A stretch of 39,109 nucleotides of DNA, from contig CACZAY010000016.1 in NCBI GenBank assembly GCA_902779265.1, positions 1-39,109 of the forward strand, in the 5' to 3' direction. The notes under the pieces were generated by a model. That model was given only the letters and a program-made list of their open reading frames with translations. It did no database searches and had not been told where the DNA came from. Shown piece after piece: positions 18,366-25,860 of the stretch. The first letter of the stretch is position 1. Each line of letters starts with the position of its first letter. The translations under genes were made by a program, and so were the position numbers. This DNA is from an uncultured Bacteroidales bacterium (GTDB lineage: Bacteria > Bacteroidota > Bacteroidia > Bacteroidales > UBA3663).

Positions 18366-20369
18366 ATGAAATATATCTTTACAGGCATCTCAGCGATGCT
18401 TATCGGCGCGTCAGCCATCGGCCAGGAAACCGGAACCGCCGTGGCCGACACGATGAAGACGCTCGATCTCGACAATGTGGTCGTCTCGACCCGCGCAGGC
18501 ACGCGTCGTATGGCCGGACCCGAAAACGGCGTGCGCATCAACCGCGAAGAGCTGTTCAAGGCCGCCTGCTGCAATCTCGGCGAGAGTTTCACGACCAATC
18601 CGTCGGTCGATGTGAACTACAGCGATGCCGCCACGGGCGCGAAACAGATCAAGCTGCTCGGCCTGAGCGGCACCTACGTGCAGATGTTGACCGAGAATAT
18701 GCCCAACTTCCGCGGCGCGGCGGCTCCCTACGCGCTCGACTACGTGCCCGGTTCGTGGATGAGCGGCATCCAGGTGTCGAAGGGCGCATCGTCCGTCCGC
18801 AACGGCTACGAGTCCATCACCGGCCAGATTGACATCGAATACCTCAAGCCCGAACAGGAGCCCGGCCTCACGGTCAACCTCTACGGCAACACGATGAGCC
18901 GTCTTGAGGCCAATGCCGATGCCTCGATGCACGTCGGCCAGAACGCCAGCACCGTCCTACTCGCTCATTTTCAGGACGATTACGCCGACCACGACGAGAA
19001 CGGCGACGGCTTCATCGACCAGCCCGGTGTCCGACAGTGGAACCTCCAGAACCGTTGGAATGCCCATCGCGAACACTACATCTTCCACGGCGGCGTGGGC
19101 ATCGTGCGCGAGGAGCGTGACGGCGGCCAATTGCCCAAGTTCGGCCCCACGCGCTACGCGATCGGCATCGAGACCGACCGCTACGAGGGCTACATGAAGC
19201 ACGCCTTCATCATCGACCACGAACACGGCACGAACATTGCGCTCATCACGTCGGCCTCGATGCAGCTGATGTCGGCCGACTACGGGCTGAAGCACTACGC
19301 CGTGAACGAGAAGAATGCCTACGCGCAGCTGCTCTACGAGACACACTTCACCGAGCGGCACGAACTCGCGGCCGGCTTCTCGCTCAACCACGACTATCTT
19401 GGCCAATGCCTTGAAAATGCCGGTTTTATGGCCGATGATGAGCGCGAGACGACCCTTGGCGGCTATGCCCAATACACCTACACGCTGGGCACGCGGCTCA
19501 CGGCGATGGCTGGCATCCGCGCCGACCACAGCAGCCGCTACGGCACCTTCGTCACGCCGCGTCTGCACCTGAAGTGGACGCCTTCGCACCATTTCAGCAC
19601 GCGCCTCTCCATCGGCAAAGGCTACCGCACGGCGCACGCATTGGCCGAAAACAACAACCTGCTGGCCAGTGGCCGACAGCTCGTCATCGGCGACCTGCGG
19701 CAGGAGGAGGCGTGGAACACCGGCGTGAGCACGTCGTTCTACATCCCGATCGGCGACGAGACGCTGAAACTGAATGCTGAGTACTACAACACGCGGTTCG
19801 ACGAGCAGGCCGTCATCGACCTCGACAGCGACCCGACGCAGATCCGCATCGGCAACCTTGACGGCCGGTCGTACTCGAACACTATTCAGGTCGATGCTAC
19901 CTATCCCGTCGTCGAGGGTCTGGAACTGACCGCCGCGTGGCGCTGGAACAAGGTCAAGACGACCTATGGCGGCCGACGTATGACGAAACCGCTCACGAGC
20001 CGCTACAAGGGTCTGGTGAGTGCAAGCTACAAGACGCCGCTCGCCCTGTGGCAGTTCGACGTGACGCTCCAGCTGAATGGCGGCGGACGGATGCCGACAC
20101 CCTACGCCTTGGCCGATGGAACGCCTTCGTGGTCAGAGCGTTACGGTGCGTACGAACAACTCTCGGCGCAGGTCACGCGCTGGTTCCGGCAGTGGTCCAT
20201 CTACGTGGGCGGCGAGAATCTGACCGGTTTCCGCCAGCGGCAGACAATCATCTCGGCCGATGACCCGTGGAGCACAGCCTTCGACCCGACCATGGTGTGG
20301 GGACCCGTGCAGGGCGCAATGGCCTACGTCGGTGTGCGAATCAACCTGTTCAGAACGAATACGCTGTAA
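18366..20369 (+). CDS. TonB-dependent receptor, metal-associated
   Basis: A 667-aa outer-membrane receptor with a signal peptide (MKYIFTGISAMLIGASAIGQ), no carboxypeptidase-regulatory domain, a TonB-box-like LDNVVVSTRAG near 38, and a plug containing AACCNLGESF (Cys-Cys near 66), TGAKQIKLLGLSG and VSKGASSVRNGYESITGQIDIE. The barrel ends GVRINLFRTNTL. This plug sequence is typical of Bacteroidales receptors that sit beside HMA proteins. The pair of plug cysteines and the neighbours point to a transition metal, probably copper, or a metal complex as cargo. The metal is inferred. It lies 169 bases after the Cys-rich gene. Confidence 0.88.
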   Translation: MKYIFTGISAMLIGASAIGQETGTAVADTMKTLDLDNVVVSTRAGTRRMAGPENGVRINREELFKAACCNLGESFTTNPSVDVNYSDAATGAKQIKLLGLSGTYVQMLTENMPNFRGAAAPYALDYVPGSWMSGIQVSKGASSVRNGYESITGQIDIEYLKPEQEPGLTVNLYGNTMSRLEANADASMHVGQNASTVLLAHFQDDYADHDENGDGFIDQPGVRQWNLQNRWNAHREHYIFHGGVGIVREERDGGQLPKFGPTRYAIGIETDRYEGYMKHAFIIDHEHGTNIALITSASMQLMSADYGLKHYAVNEKNAYAQLLYETHFTERHELAAGFSLNHDYLGQCLENAGFMADDERETTLGGYAQYTYTLGTRLTAMAGIRADHSSRYGTFVTPRLHLKWTPSHHFSTRLSIGKGYRTAHALAENNNLLASGRQLVIGDLRQEEAWNTGVSTSFYIPIGDETLKLNAEYYNTRFDEQAVIDLDSDPTQIRIGNLDGRSYSNTIQVDATYPVVEGLELTAAWRWNKVKTTYGGRRMTKPLTSRYKGLVSASYKTPLALWQFDVTLQLNGGGRMPTPYALADGTPSWSERYGAYEQLSAQVTRWFRQWSIYVGGENLTGFRQRQTIISADDPWSTAFDPTMVWGPVQGAMAYVGVRINLFRTNTL

Positions 20370-20378
20370 TTTGAAGGG

Positions 20379-20633
20379 ATTGTAGAGACGCGTCGTGCCA
20401 CGTCTCAGGAGTGAAGACCCCCTCCCAACCTCCCCGAGGGGAGGTGTCTGCCCCTCGTCTAAAGCCTCGTCTTCTCGCTGAACGATTATCAATCGTTCTG
20501 ACCGCTGCGAGGACCATGAGGGGAGGTGATAGTCCGGGCAACTTCCAACTCTTATTTCTTAATTCTTATTTCTTAACTCTAAAATGTATCGTCCCTTTCA
20601 CTCCCGAGACGTTTCGTGAAACGTCTCTACAAT
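20379..20633. mobile_element. MITE-like element with 12-bp terminal inverted repeats
   Basis: ATTGTAGAGACG (20379-20390) and CGTCTCTACAAT (20622-20633) are perfect inverted termini. Each end also folds as its own small hairpin, and the interspersed repeat 20416-20595 lies inside. It carries no ORF and fills the 306-base gap 20370-20675. Other copies of the inner repeat (13410, 17505) lack these ends, so the terminal hairpins may be a separate repeat type. Confidence 0.5.
20416..20595 (+). repeat. Interspersed repeat, long copy 2
   Basis: Second long copy of the element at 17505, with the same order of hairpins and the tandem CTTATTTCTTAA. Unlike copy 1 it retains ATAGTCCGGGCAACT after the second GAGGGGAGGTG, as the short copy at 13410 does. 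Confidence 0.75.
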
Positions 20634-20675
20634 GCCCTTTCTCTCCCCTTAGCTACTTTTTAAAAAATACAAATT

Positions 20676-20987
20676 ATGAAGAAAACCATCCTATTGAGTG
20701 CCATGTCGTTGTGCGTTGCAATGGCATCGGCCAAAGACCTCAAGACGCTCGTCGTCACCACTACGCCGCAGATGCACTGCGCGAGCTGTGAGAACAAGAT
20801 CAAGGGCAACCTGCGCTTCGAAAAGGGCGTCAAGCGCATCGAGACCGACATCCCGCAGCAGACCGTCACCATCGAATTCGACGCGGAAAAGACATCGGCC
20901 GATGCCCTCGTCAAGGCGTTCGGAAAATTTGGCTACAAGGCAACGGAGGTCAAGTCCGACACGACCAAGGTCGATGTGAAGAGATGA
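20676..20987 (+). CDS. Secreted HMA-domain metal-binding protein (MerP-like)
   Basis: The 103-aa protein has a signal peptide (residues 1-19, ending MASA) followed by one heavy-metal-associated domain. The metal site is MHCASC (C35, C38), and the domain continues with the usual GVKRIETDIPQQTVTIEFD and FGKFGYKA. A signal peptide places it in the periplasm, as for MerP, rather than the cytosol like CopZ. It would hand Cu(I) or a similar soft metal between the outer-membrane receptor and an inner-membrane carrier. It is the last gene of the operon beginning at 17807. A full ATTGGCCAAT palindrome starts three bases after its stop. Confidence 0.88.
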   Translation: MKKTILLSAMSLCVAMASAKDLKTLVVTTTPQMHCASCENKIKGNLRFEKGVKRIETDIPQQTVTIEFDAEKTSADALVKAFGKFGYKATEVKSDTTKVDVKR

Positions 20988-20989
20988 AC

Positions 20990-20999
20990 ATTGGCCAAT
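20990..20999. repeat. ATTGGCCAAT palindrome 6
   Basis: Intergenic, directly after the HMA gene stop codon. Confidence 0.85.
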
Positions 21000-21041
21000 A
21001 CATCAATCCAAACCGTAGATAATCAGCCAGTTACGAGCTTA

Positions 21042-21057
21042 TCCCACAATCGCGGTA
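21042..21057 (+). promoter_or_regulatory. Shared operator, degenerate site D
   Basis: TCCCACAATCGCGGTA matches site B at 12 of 16 positions and ends 48 bases before the -7 element at 21105, the same spacing as sites A-C. Confidence 0.45.
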
Positions 21058-21104
21058 TGGAAAAATACTAAACAAAGGGTATTTTCCAGGCGCAGAAAAG
21101 GGCG

Positions 21105-21112
21105 TATCTTTG
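21105..21112 (+). promoter_or_regulatory. -7 element of the candidate small RNA
   Basis: TATCTTTG followed by CACCGTCAAAAACAAAGAAC, almost the same downstream text as the promoter at 21553. The two look duplicated. Confidence 0.65.
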
Positions 21113-21118
21113 CACCGT

Positions 21119-21376
21119 CAAAAACAAAGAACTTAGCTTGATTCACTACTCATAACTGATAAGCTGGTAATAACGTTTGAATTGGTTTAAAAATAAGGTT
21201 ACACCGCTGACGTTGAGCTGATTGCTGAAATGAATGTCCTTGCAGAGAATCATGCCGACAAAGAACTTCTAAAAGACTGCGCCAGCGGGAAAAATTGATG
21301 CCATAACTGGAAGTTAAACAAATTTTTCGGAAACGACAGAGGTACTTCGCGATGAAGTACCTCTGTTTCTTTTTTG
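21119..21376 (+). ncRNA. Candidate small RNA or short-peptide transcript
   Basis: In the 643-base gap 20988-21630 a strong promoter (21105) and a strong terminator (21337-21376) frame about 258 bases without a normal gene. The only ATG frame that reads protein-like is 21230-21298: MNVLAENHADKELLKDCASGKN, 22 residues, open for 11 further codons upstream. The transcript may be a regulatory RNA, a leader remnant or carry that peptide. It shares the operator type of its neighbours. The promoter and terminator are seen; the transcript is inferred. Confidence 0.45.
21337..21376 (+). terminator. Strong rho-independent terminator
   Basis: A 12-bp perfect stem, CAGAGGTACTTC with GAAGTACCTCTG around GCGAT, is followed by TTTCTTTTTT. 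No gene ends just upstream. Confidence 0.9.
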
Positions 21377-21491
21377 GGGTGTTTTTGGCCAATGGTAATC
21401 GGGAAACAGGCGTCCGAGGGCAGAAAAATGCGAAAAAAACCATTGGCCGGCACCCAAAAACTGACGATAAAACAATATTTTATGGCCAATT

Positions 21492-21507
21492 TACCACATT
21501 TGTGGTA
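21492..21507 (+). promoter_or_regulatory. Shared operator, site B (YtkA-like lipoprotein)
   Basis: TACCACATTTGTGGTA is a perfect 7+2+7 palindrome and the best copy of the operator. It ends 46 bases before the -7 element at 21553. Confidence 0.7.
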
Positions 21508-21552
21508 TAAAAATCGCGCACTTGGGGTATTTTCCATTGGCCGGAAACACCC

Positions 21553-21560
21553 TATCTTTG
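21553..21560 (+). promoter_or_regulatory. -7 element of the YtkA-like gene
   Basis: TATCTTTG with a TTTCC region at -33, giving a leader of about 65 bases. Confidence 0.7.
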
Positions 21561-21630
21561 CACCGTCAAAAAAAACAAAGAACGCCGCTTGCGGCACAAT
21601 CTATCAACTCTTTAAACATTATTCAAAAGT

Positions 21631-22578
21631 ATGAAAAAGGTATTATGGCTTATGGCTTTGGCTGCTGTGACCCTCGTGTCATGCAACAGCAACGACGACG
21701 AAATCGACAATGGTATTGTGATCGAAGGCATTGACTTGTCGCCCGATGCAGACTGCTGCTCGGCCGAGGAAGCACTCCAGGTATATAACTTCCTGAAAAC
21801 CGTCACTATCGTCCCCGAACTCTCCACGACGGTCGATGGACTGTACAACGTCTTCGCCTACACCAAGACGGGCTCGTTCCACAAGGGTTACAACGACATC
21901 TATTTTGTCGTAACGAAAAAGAAGACAGGCAATTACGTCAAGAATTTCGAAATCAGCAATGTCTCGCCCCTGATGTACATGGTCAAGAAGAACATGAGCC
22001 ACAGCACTCCCGTGGGCGACGGCTACAAGACATTCGACGAGACCCGTCCCGCACTGAAGCACGGCTGGATTTCATTCCTCATGACGACGAGCGACGCAGG
22101 CTACTGGACCCTGGGCTACGACATCGAGGTCTTGGGCAGCAAAGGGACATTGGCCGACACCCCAATCATCGTCGATGAACTTCCCGCCGGACAGGACTGG
22201 CTGAAGAGCTTCAAGGTAGGCAGCGACACGTATTATCTTTCGTTGGCCAATGCAACAGACTGGAAGACAGGCACGAACGACATTGTGGCCTATGTCTCGA
22301 AGAAGGGCGCCATGGGCACGAAGCCATACGCATTGGCCACCGAGACCTTCACCATCGAAATCGACCCGCGTATGCCGGATATGGGCAACCACACTTCGCC
22401 AGACAACGTTGCGCTGACCCGCCAGGACGACGGTTCCTACAAGGGCACCATCAACCTCACGATGACCGGCCTGTGGCGCATCCACCTCACCGTCAAGGAC
22501 GCCGACGGCAATGTCGTGGCTGGCGGCGATGACCTGAAGGACGGCTACAGCTCGCTCTATTGGGACGCGACGCTGTAA
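21631..22578 (+). CDS. YtkA-like metal-binding lipoprotein
   Basis: The 315-aa lipoprotein has lipobox LVSC (C18) followed by NSNDDE, consistent with surface or outer-membrane anchoring. A pair of cysteines occurs at DADCCSAEE near 41-46. The C-terminal about 80 residues are a YtkA-like immunoglobulin fold: DPRMPDMGNH near 250 (Met and His ligands of the kind used for copper) then DDGSYKGTINLTMTGLWRIHLTV. The middle, YFVVTKKKTG and PLMYMVKKNMSH, may be a second similar domain. It heads an operon with an OprC-like receptor and is preceded by the best operator copy. Copper binding is inferred from Met/His motifs and context. Confidence 0.75.
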   Translation: MKKVLWLMALAAVTLVSCNSNDDEIDNGIVIEGIDLSPDADCCSAEEALQVYNFLKTVTIVPELSTTVDGLYNVFAYTKTGSFHKGYNDIYFVVTKKKTGNYVKNFEISNVSPLMYMVKKNMSHSTPVGDGYKTFDETRPALKHGWISFLMTTSDAGYWTLGYDIEVLGSKGTLADTPIIVDELPAGQDWLKSFKVGSDTYYLSLANATDWKTGTNDIVAYVSKKGAMGTKPYALATETFTIEIDPRMPDMGNHTSPDNVALTRQDDGSYKGTINLTMTGLWRIHLTVKDADGNVVAGGDDLKDGYSSLYWDATL

Positions 22579-22628
22579 CCCCACCCCTACCCTCCCGAGG
22601 GAGGGAGAAGGAAAATTACCAAAAATAT

Positions 22629-22671
22629 GCGCGGAAAGGAGGTGAAGACACAGCCTTTCCGTGCTTTTCTT
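22629..22671 (+). terminator. Terminator between the lipoprotein and receptor genes
   Basis: GCGCGGAAAGG pairs with CCTTTCCGTGC (one G-T pair), followed by TTTTCTT. It lies 15 bases before the receptor ATG and probably sets a lower level of receptor mRNA by partial termination. Confidence 0.7.
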
Positions 22672-22685
22672 AACAAAATTGAATT

Positions 22686-24668
22686 ATGTTTGCGTTATTC
22701 GTTTTATCTACAATATTGTCCGCCAACGCCGATGCCGACACGACAGCCGCACCGCTCCACGAAATCGACGAGGTCGTAGTGGTGACATCGGCCAATGACA
22801 GCCGCCGACGCTCGCTCAAGGGACAGACCGCCAGCATCGACGAACATCTGTCCGAGCTCTCACGCGTCAACCTCGTGCGCCGCGGCTCATACGCCTGGGA
22901 GCCCGTCGTCAACAACATGACCACCGAGCGCGTCTCGACCACCATCGACGGCATGAAGATCTTCTACGCCTGCACCGACAAGATGGACCCCGTGACCTCC
23001 TATGTCGAGAGCGGCAACCTCCAGAGCATCAGCCTCAACTCCGGCCTGAACGGCAACCCGCAATCGACCGGCAACATCGGCGGCAGTCTCGACCTGAAGC
23101 TGCGCAAGGTGGGCTTCGACAGCGAGACTTTTGTGGCCAATGCCTCGGCCGGATACGAGGCCAACGGACATCTCCAGGTCTATGGGGCCGATGCTGCCAT
23201 CTCGACCCACCGCTTCTACACGAACTTCGGCCTCTTCTACCGCCACGCAGACAACTACCGTGCGGGCGACGGCCACGTGGTCGATTTCTCGCAGTTCCAG
23301 AAGGTCAACACCTTTGCCAATGTCGGCCTCCGCACCGGCGAGCGTGACATCATCGAGGCCACGGCCATCTTCGACCGCGCGACCGACGTCGGCTATCCCG
23401 CCCTCAACATGGACGTGGCCAAGGCCGAGGGCATCATCACCTCACTCTCCCACCGCCACGAGTTCGCCGACGGGTTCATCAGGCGCTGGGAGACCAAGGC
23501 CTATTACAACCACATCACCCACATCATGGACGACACCAAGCGCCCCGACGTCGCCATCCACATGGACATGCCGGGCGAGAGCTGGACGGCGGGTCTCTAC
23601 AGTCTGATTTCGGCCAATGGCGCTCGTCACGAGGCCCAGCTGAACTACGACATCTACTACAACCGCGTCTTTGCAGACATGACGATGTATCCCGGCGGCG
23701 CCGCCCCGATGTACATGGTGACGTGGCCCGACGTGGGCACCCTCTGCACCGGACTGGCCGCGAGCGACGACATCGCCATTGGCCACAACCAGCATATCCA
23801 CCTCTCGGCCAAGGTCGCCCAGCAATGGCAGCGCCTCAATGACGAAGAGGGCTACCACGCGCTGAAGGTCTTCTTCCCCCACATGACGGATGCCTACGTC
23901 CAGACCATCGGCCGCATCGCAGCAAGCTACGCCTGGCAGCCCACCCACTGGAACGTCACCCTGGGCGCCGGTTGGGGCAGCCGCGCCCCGACCGTGACCG
24001 AGGCCTATGGCTATTACCTCAACAACACGTTCGACCAGTATGACTACATCGGCAACCCGCACCTGAGCAACGAGTCGGCCGTCGAGCTGAACGCCTCGGC
24101 GCGGTGGACGGAGGGCAGCCGCCTCACCATCGGCGTGGAGGGCAACACGTTCCTCTTTTCGGACTATATCATCGGCCAATTTGAAGACCGGCTGAGCGCG
24201 ATGACCGTCGGGGCCGAGGGCGTGAAGGTCTATGGCAACCTGAGCCATGCGACGATAGCCAATGCCTCGTTCAACGCGCAGTGGCAGGCGACCGACGGAC
24301 TGGCCTGGCGCGGCAAGTTGGGCTACAGCCTGGGCCGCGATGACGAGGGCGATCCCCTGCCGCTCATCTCGCCCGTCGCCTACGCATTGGCCGCAACCTA
24401 CAGCCGTTCGGGTTTTATGGCCAATGCCGAGTTGAAGGGCAACGCTCGTCAGGTCGATTTCGGTCCGAAATACGGTGAGACGGAGACGCTGGCCTATGCC
24501 GTCGTCAATCTGAGCGCACAATATGCATTGGCCATAAAAAAGACGTCGCTCGTCGTCCGCGTGGGCGTCGAGAACCTGCTGGACAAGGCCTATACGACCT
24601 ATGCCGACTGGCGCGAAATCCCGCAGAAGGGCCGGAACGTCTATGCCAACGTGGCGGTGACGTTTTAA
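22686..24668 (+). CDS. OprC/NosA-like copper TonB-dependent receptor
   Basis: A 660-aa outer-membrane receptor. The plug contains WEPVVNNMTTERV, then DGMKIFYACTDKMDPVTSYVE near 88-108. The CxxxM (C96, M100) followed by DP-x-TSY matches the copper site of Pseudomonas OprC and NosA, whose Cys and Met bind Cu. OprC completes the site with His-x-Met; here IHMDMPGESW in the barrel is a candidate. The barrel ends GRNVYANVAVTF with terminal Phe. The N-terminal signal is short (about 16-18 residues). It follows the YtkA-like gene after an attenuator-like terminator. Copper specificity rests on the motif and is the best single clue to this cluster's role. Confidence 0.85.
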   Translation: MFALFVLSTILSANADADTTAAPLHEIDEVVVVTSANDSRRRSLKGQTASIDEHLSELSRVNLVRRGSYAWEPVVNNMTTERVSTTIDGMKIFYACTDKMDPVTSYVESGNLQSISLNSGLNGNPQSTGNIGGSLDLKLRKVGFDSETFVANASAGYEANGHLQVYGADAAISTHRFYTNFGLFYRHADNYRAGDGHVVDFSQFQKVNTFANVGLRTGERDIIEATAIFDRATDVGYPALNMDVAKAEGIITSLSHRHEFADGFIRRWETKAYYNHITHIMDDTKRPDVAIHMDMPGESWTAGLYSLISANGARHEAQLNYDIYYNRVFADMTMYPGGAAPMYMVTWPDVGTLCTGLAASDDIAIGHNQHIHLSAKVAQQWQRLNDEEGYHALKVFFPHMTDAYVQTIGRIAASYAWQPTHWNVTLGAGWGSRAPTVTEAYGYYLNNTFDQYDYIGNPHLSNESAVELNASARWTEGSRLTIGVEGNTFLFSDYIIGQFEDRLSAMTVGAEGVKVYGNLSHATIANASFNAQWQATDGLAWRGKLGYSLGRDDEGDPLPLISPVAYALAATYSRSGFMANAELKGNARQVDFGPKYGETETLAYAVVNLSAQYALAIKKTSLVVRVGVENLLDKAYTTYADWREIPQKGRNVYANVAVTF

Positions 24669-24787
24669 AAAAGTATTTAAAGGGAGTGAAAAGGGAGTGA
24701 AAAGGACGTTTGCCGCAGCTATCGACAACTCTAATTTCATAACTTTTCAAAGGATATTATTTATATTTCATAAGTTTACAGCCCAAA

Positions 24788-24803
24788 TACCACAAATATG
24801 GTA
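24788..24803 (+). promoter_or_regulatory. Shared operator, site C (PstS-like gene)
   Basis: TACCACAAATATGGTA with TACCA/TGGTA arms extended to ATACCA/TGGTAT. It ends 47 bases before the -7 element at 24850. Confidence 0.65.
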
Positions 24804-24849
24804 TGAAAAATACCCCACGGGAGGGATTTTACGGGTGCAGAAAATGCCG

Positions 24850-24857
24850 TACCTTTG
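24850..24857 (+). promoter_or_regulatory. -7 element of the PstS-like gene
   Basis: TACCTTTG followed by CACC, the same core as at 13724. The -33 is TTTT (24827-24830). Confidence 0.7.
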
Positions 24858-24891
24858 CACCCAGAAAATTAACAAAAAAATGAATTGATAT

Positions 24892-25785
24892 ATGAAAAAG
24901 GTATTTACACTCGTAGCAGGCGCTCTGGCAGCCATCAGCGCCATTGCAGCCACCGGACAGAACGACGGCATCATCACAGTCAAGACAAGCAAAGTGGCCC
25001 GTCCGCTCGTAGAGCAGTGGGCACAGGCATATAAGGCCATCCGCCCCGACGTCGAAATCGAAATCGTTTCGGCCAAGGTCAAGGACGCCGACCTCACTCG
25101 CACCAACATCCAGACGGAAGGCAGCAACGTGACCTACGTGGGCCGCTATGCCCTGCTGCCAGTGACATCGGCCGCCAATCCGCTGAAGGATGACATCGAG
25201 CGCCGCACGTGGTCGGCCAAGGACCTGAAGCGCCTCTTCTTCTTCGACGAGGAGCTGGACGACGATCTGGACGGTGCCTCGAAGAGCCGCAAGGAGAAAT
25301 TGGCCGACAAGCTCACCGTCTTCACCGGCAGCCACAGCATGAGCTGGACTCCGGCATTGGCCGCCCATTTCGGCTATACCAAGGATGCCGTGAAGGGCAA
25401 CAAGGTGGCCGGCGACGACATCTACCTGCTCAACGCCATCGAGGCCCAGCCTGCTTCGGTCACATTCTCGTCGCTGTCGTTCCTCTACAACCTGCAGTCA
25501 CGCGACATCCGCACGGACATTGCCCTCCTGCCCCTCAACGTCAAGAAGGACCAGGGCGAGGCTTTCGGCAACCTTGACGCCGTCATCGACGTGCTTGAGC
25601 ATCAGCGCATTGACGCCATTCCGGTCGAGCCCATCGGCTTCACCTACCAGCAGGCAGACAGCGACATCGAACAGTTCCTCGCCTGGATCCTGAGCGACGG
25701 CCAGGCCTACAACCACGCGCAGGGCTTCCTGCAGCTGGACGAAAAGGACGCAAAACAGCAGAAAAAGCTGTTGGCCGAAAAATAA
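24892..25785 (+). CDS. PstS-like periplasmic substrate-binding protein
   Basis: The 297-aa protein has a signal peptide (ends SAIAATG) and a type II periplasmic binding fold of the PBP_like_2/PstS group: an early strand IITVKTSKVARPLVEQWAQAY near 25-45, RRTWSAKDLKRLFFFDEEL near 105, and a late helix EQFLAWILSDGQAYNHAQGFLQL near 263. PstS proteins bind phosphate, but no PstC, PstA or PstB gene is next to it, and the phosphate-binding TGSG-type loops are not evident. With its promoter carrying the shared operator, it more likely scavenges another ligand of the cluster. It precedes an SLC1-type symporter. Confidence 0.7.
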   Translation: MKKVFTLVAGALAAISAIAATGQNDGIITVKTSKVARPLVEQWAQAYKAIRPDVEIEIVSAKVKDADLTRTNIQTEGSNVTYVGRYALLPVTSAANPLKDDIERRTWSAKDLKRLFFFDEELDDDLDGASKSRKEKLADKLTVFTGSHSMSWTPALAAHFGYTKDAVKGNKVAGDDIYLLNAIEAQPASVTFSSLSFLYNLQSRDIRTDIALLPLNVKKDQGEAFGNLDAVIDVLEHQRIDAIPVEPIGFTYQQADSDIEQFLAWILSDGQAYNHAQGFLQLDEKDAKQQKKLLAEK

Positions 25786-25860
25786 ATCGGCACTCCACAC
25801 GTTATCCTATCCGATGTATATATTTTTTGTGGCCAATGGCGTTAAATCCCATTGGCCATA

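Noticed and set aside
23442..24740. A 432-codon frame antisense to the OprC-like receptor
   Set aside because: The receptor's motifs and terminal Phe establish the sense strand; the antisense text is low-complexity Gly/Val/His/Asp.
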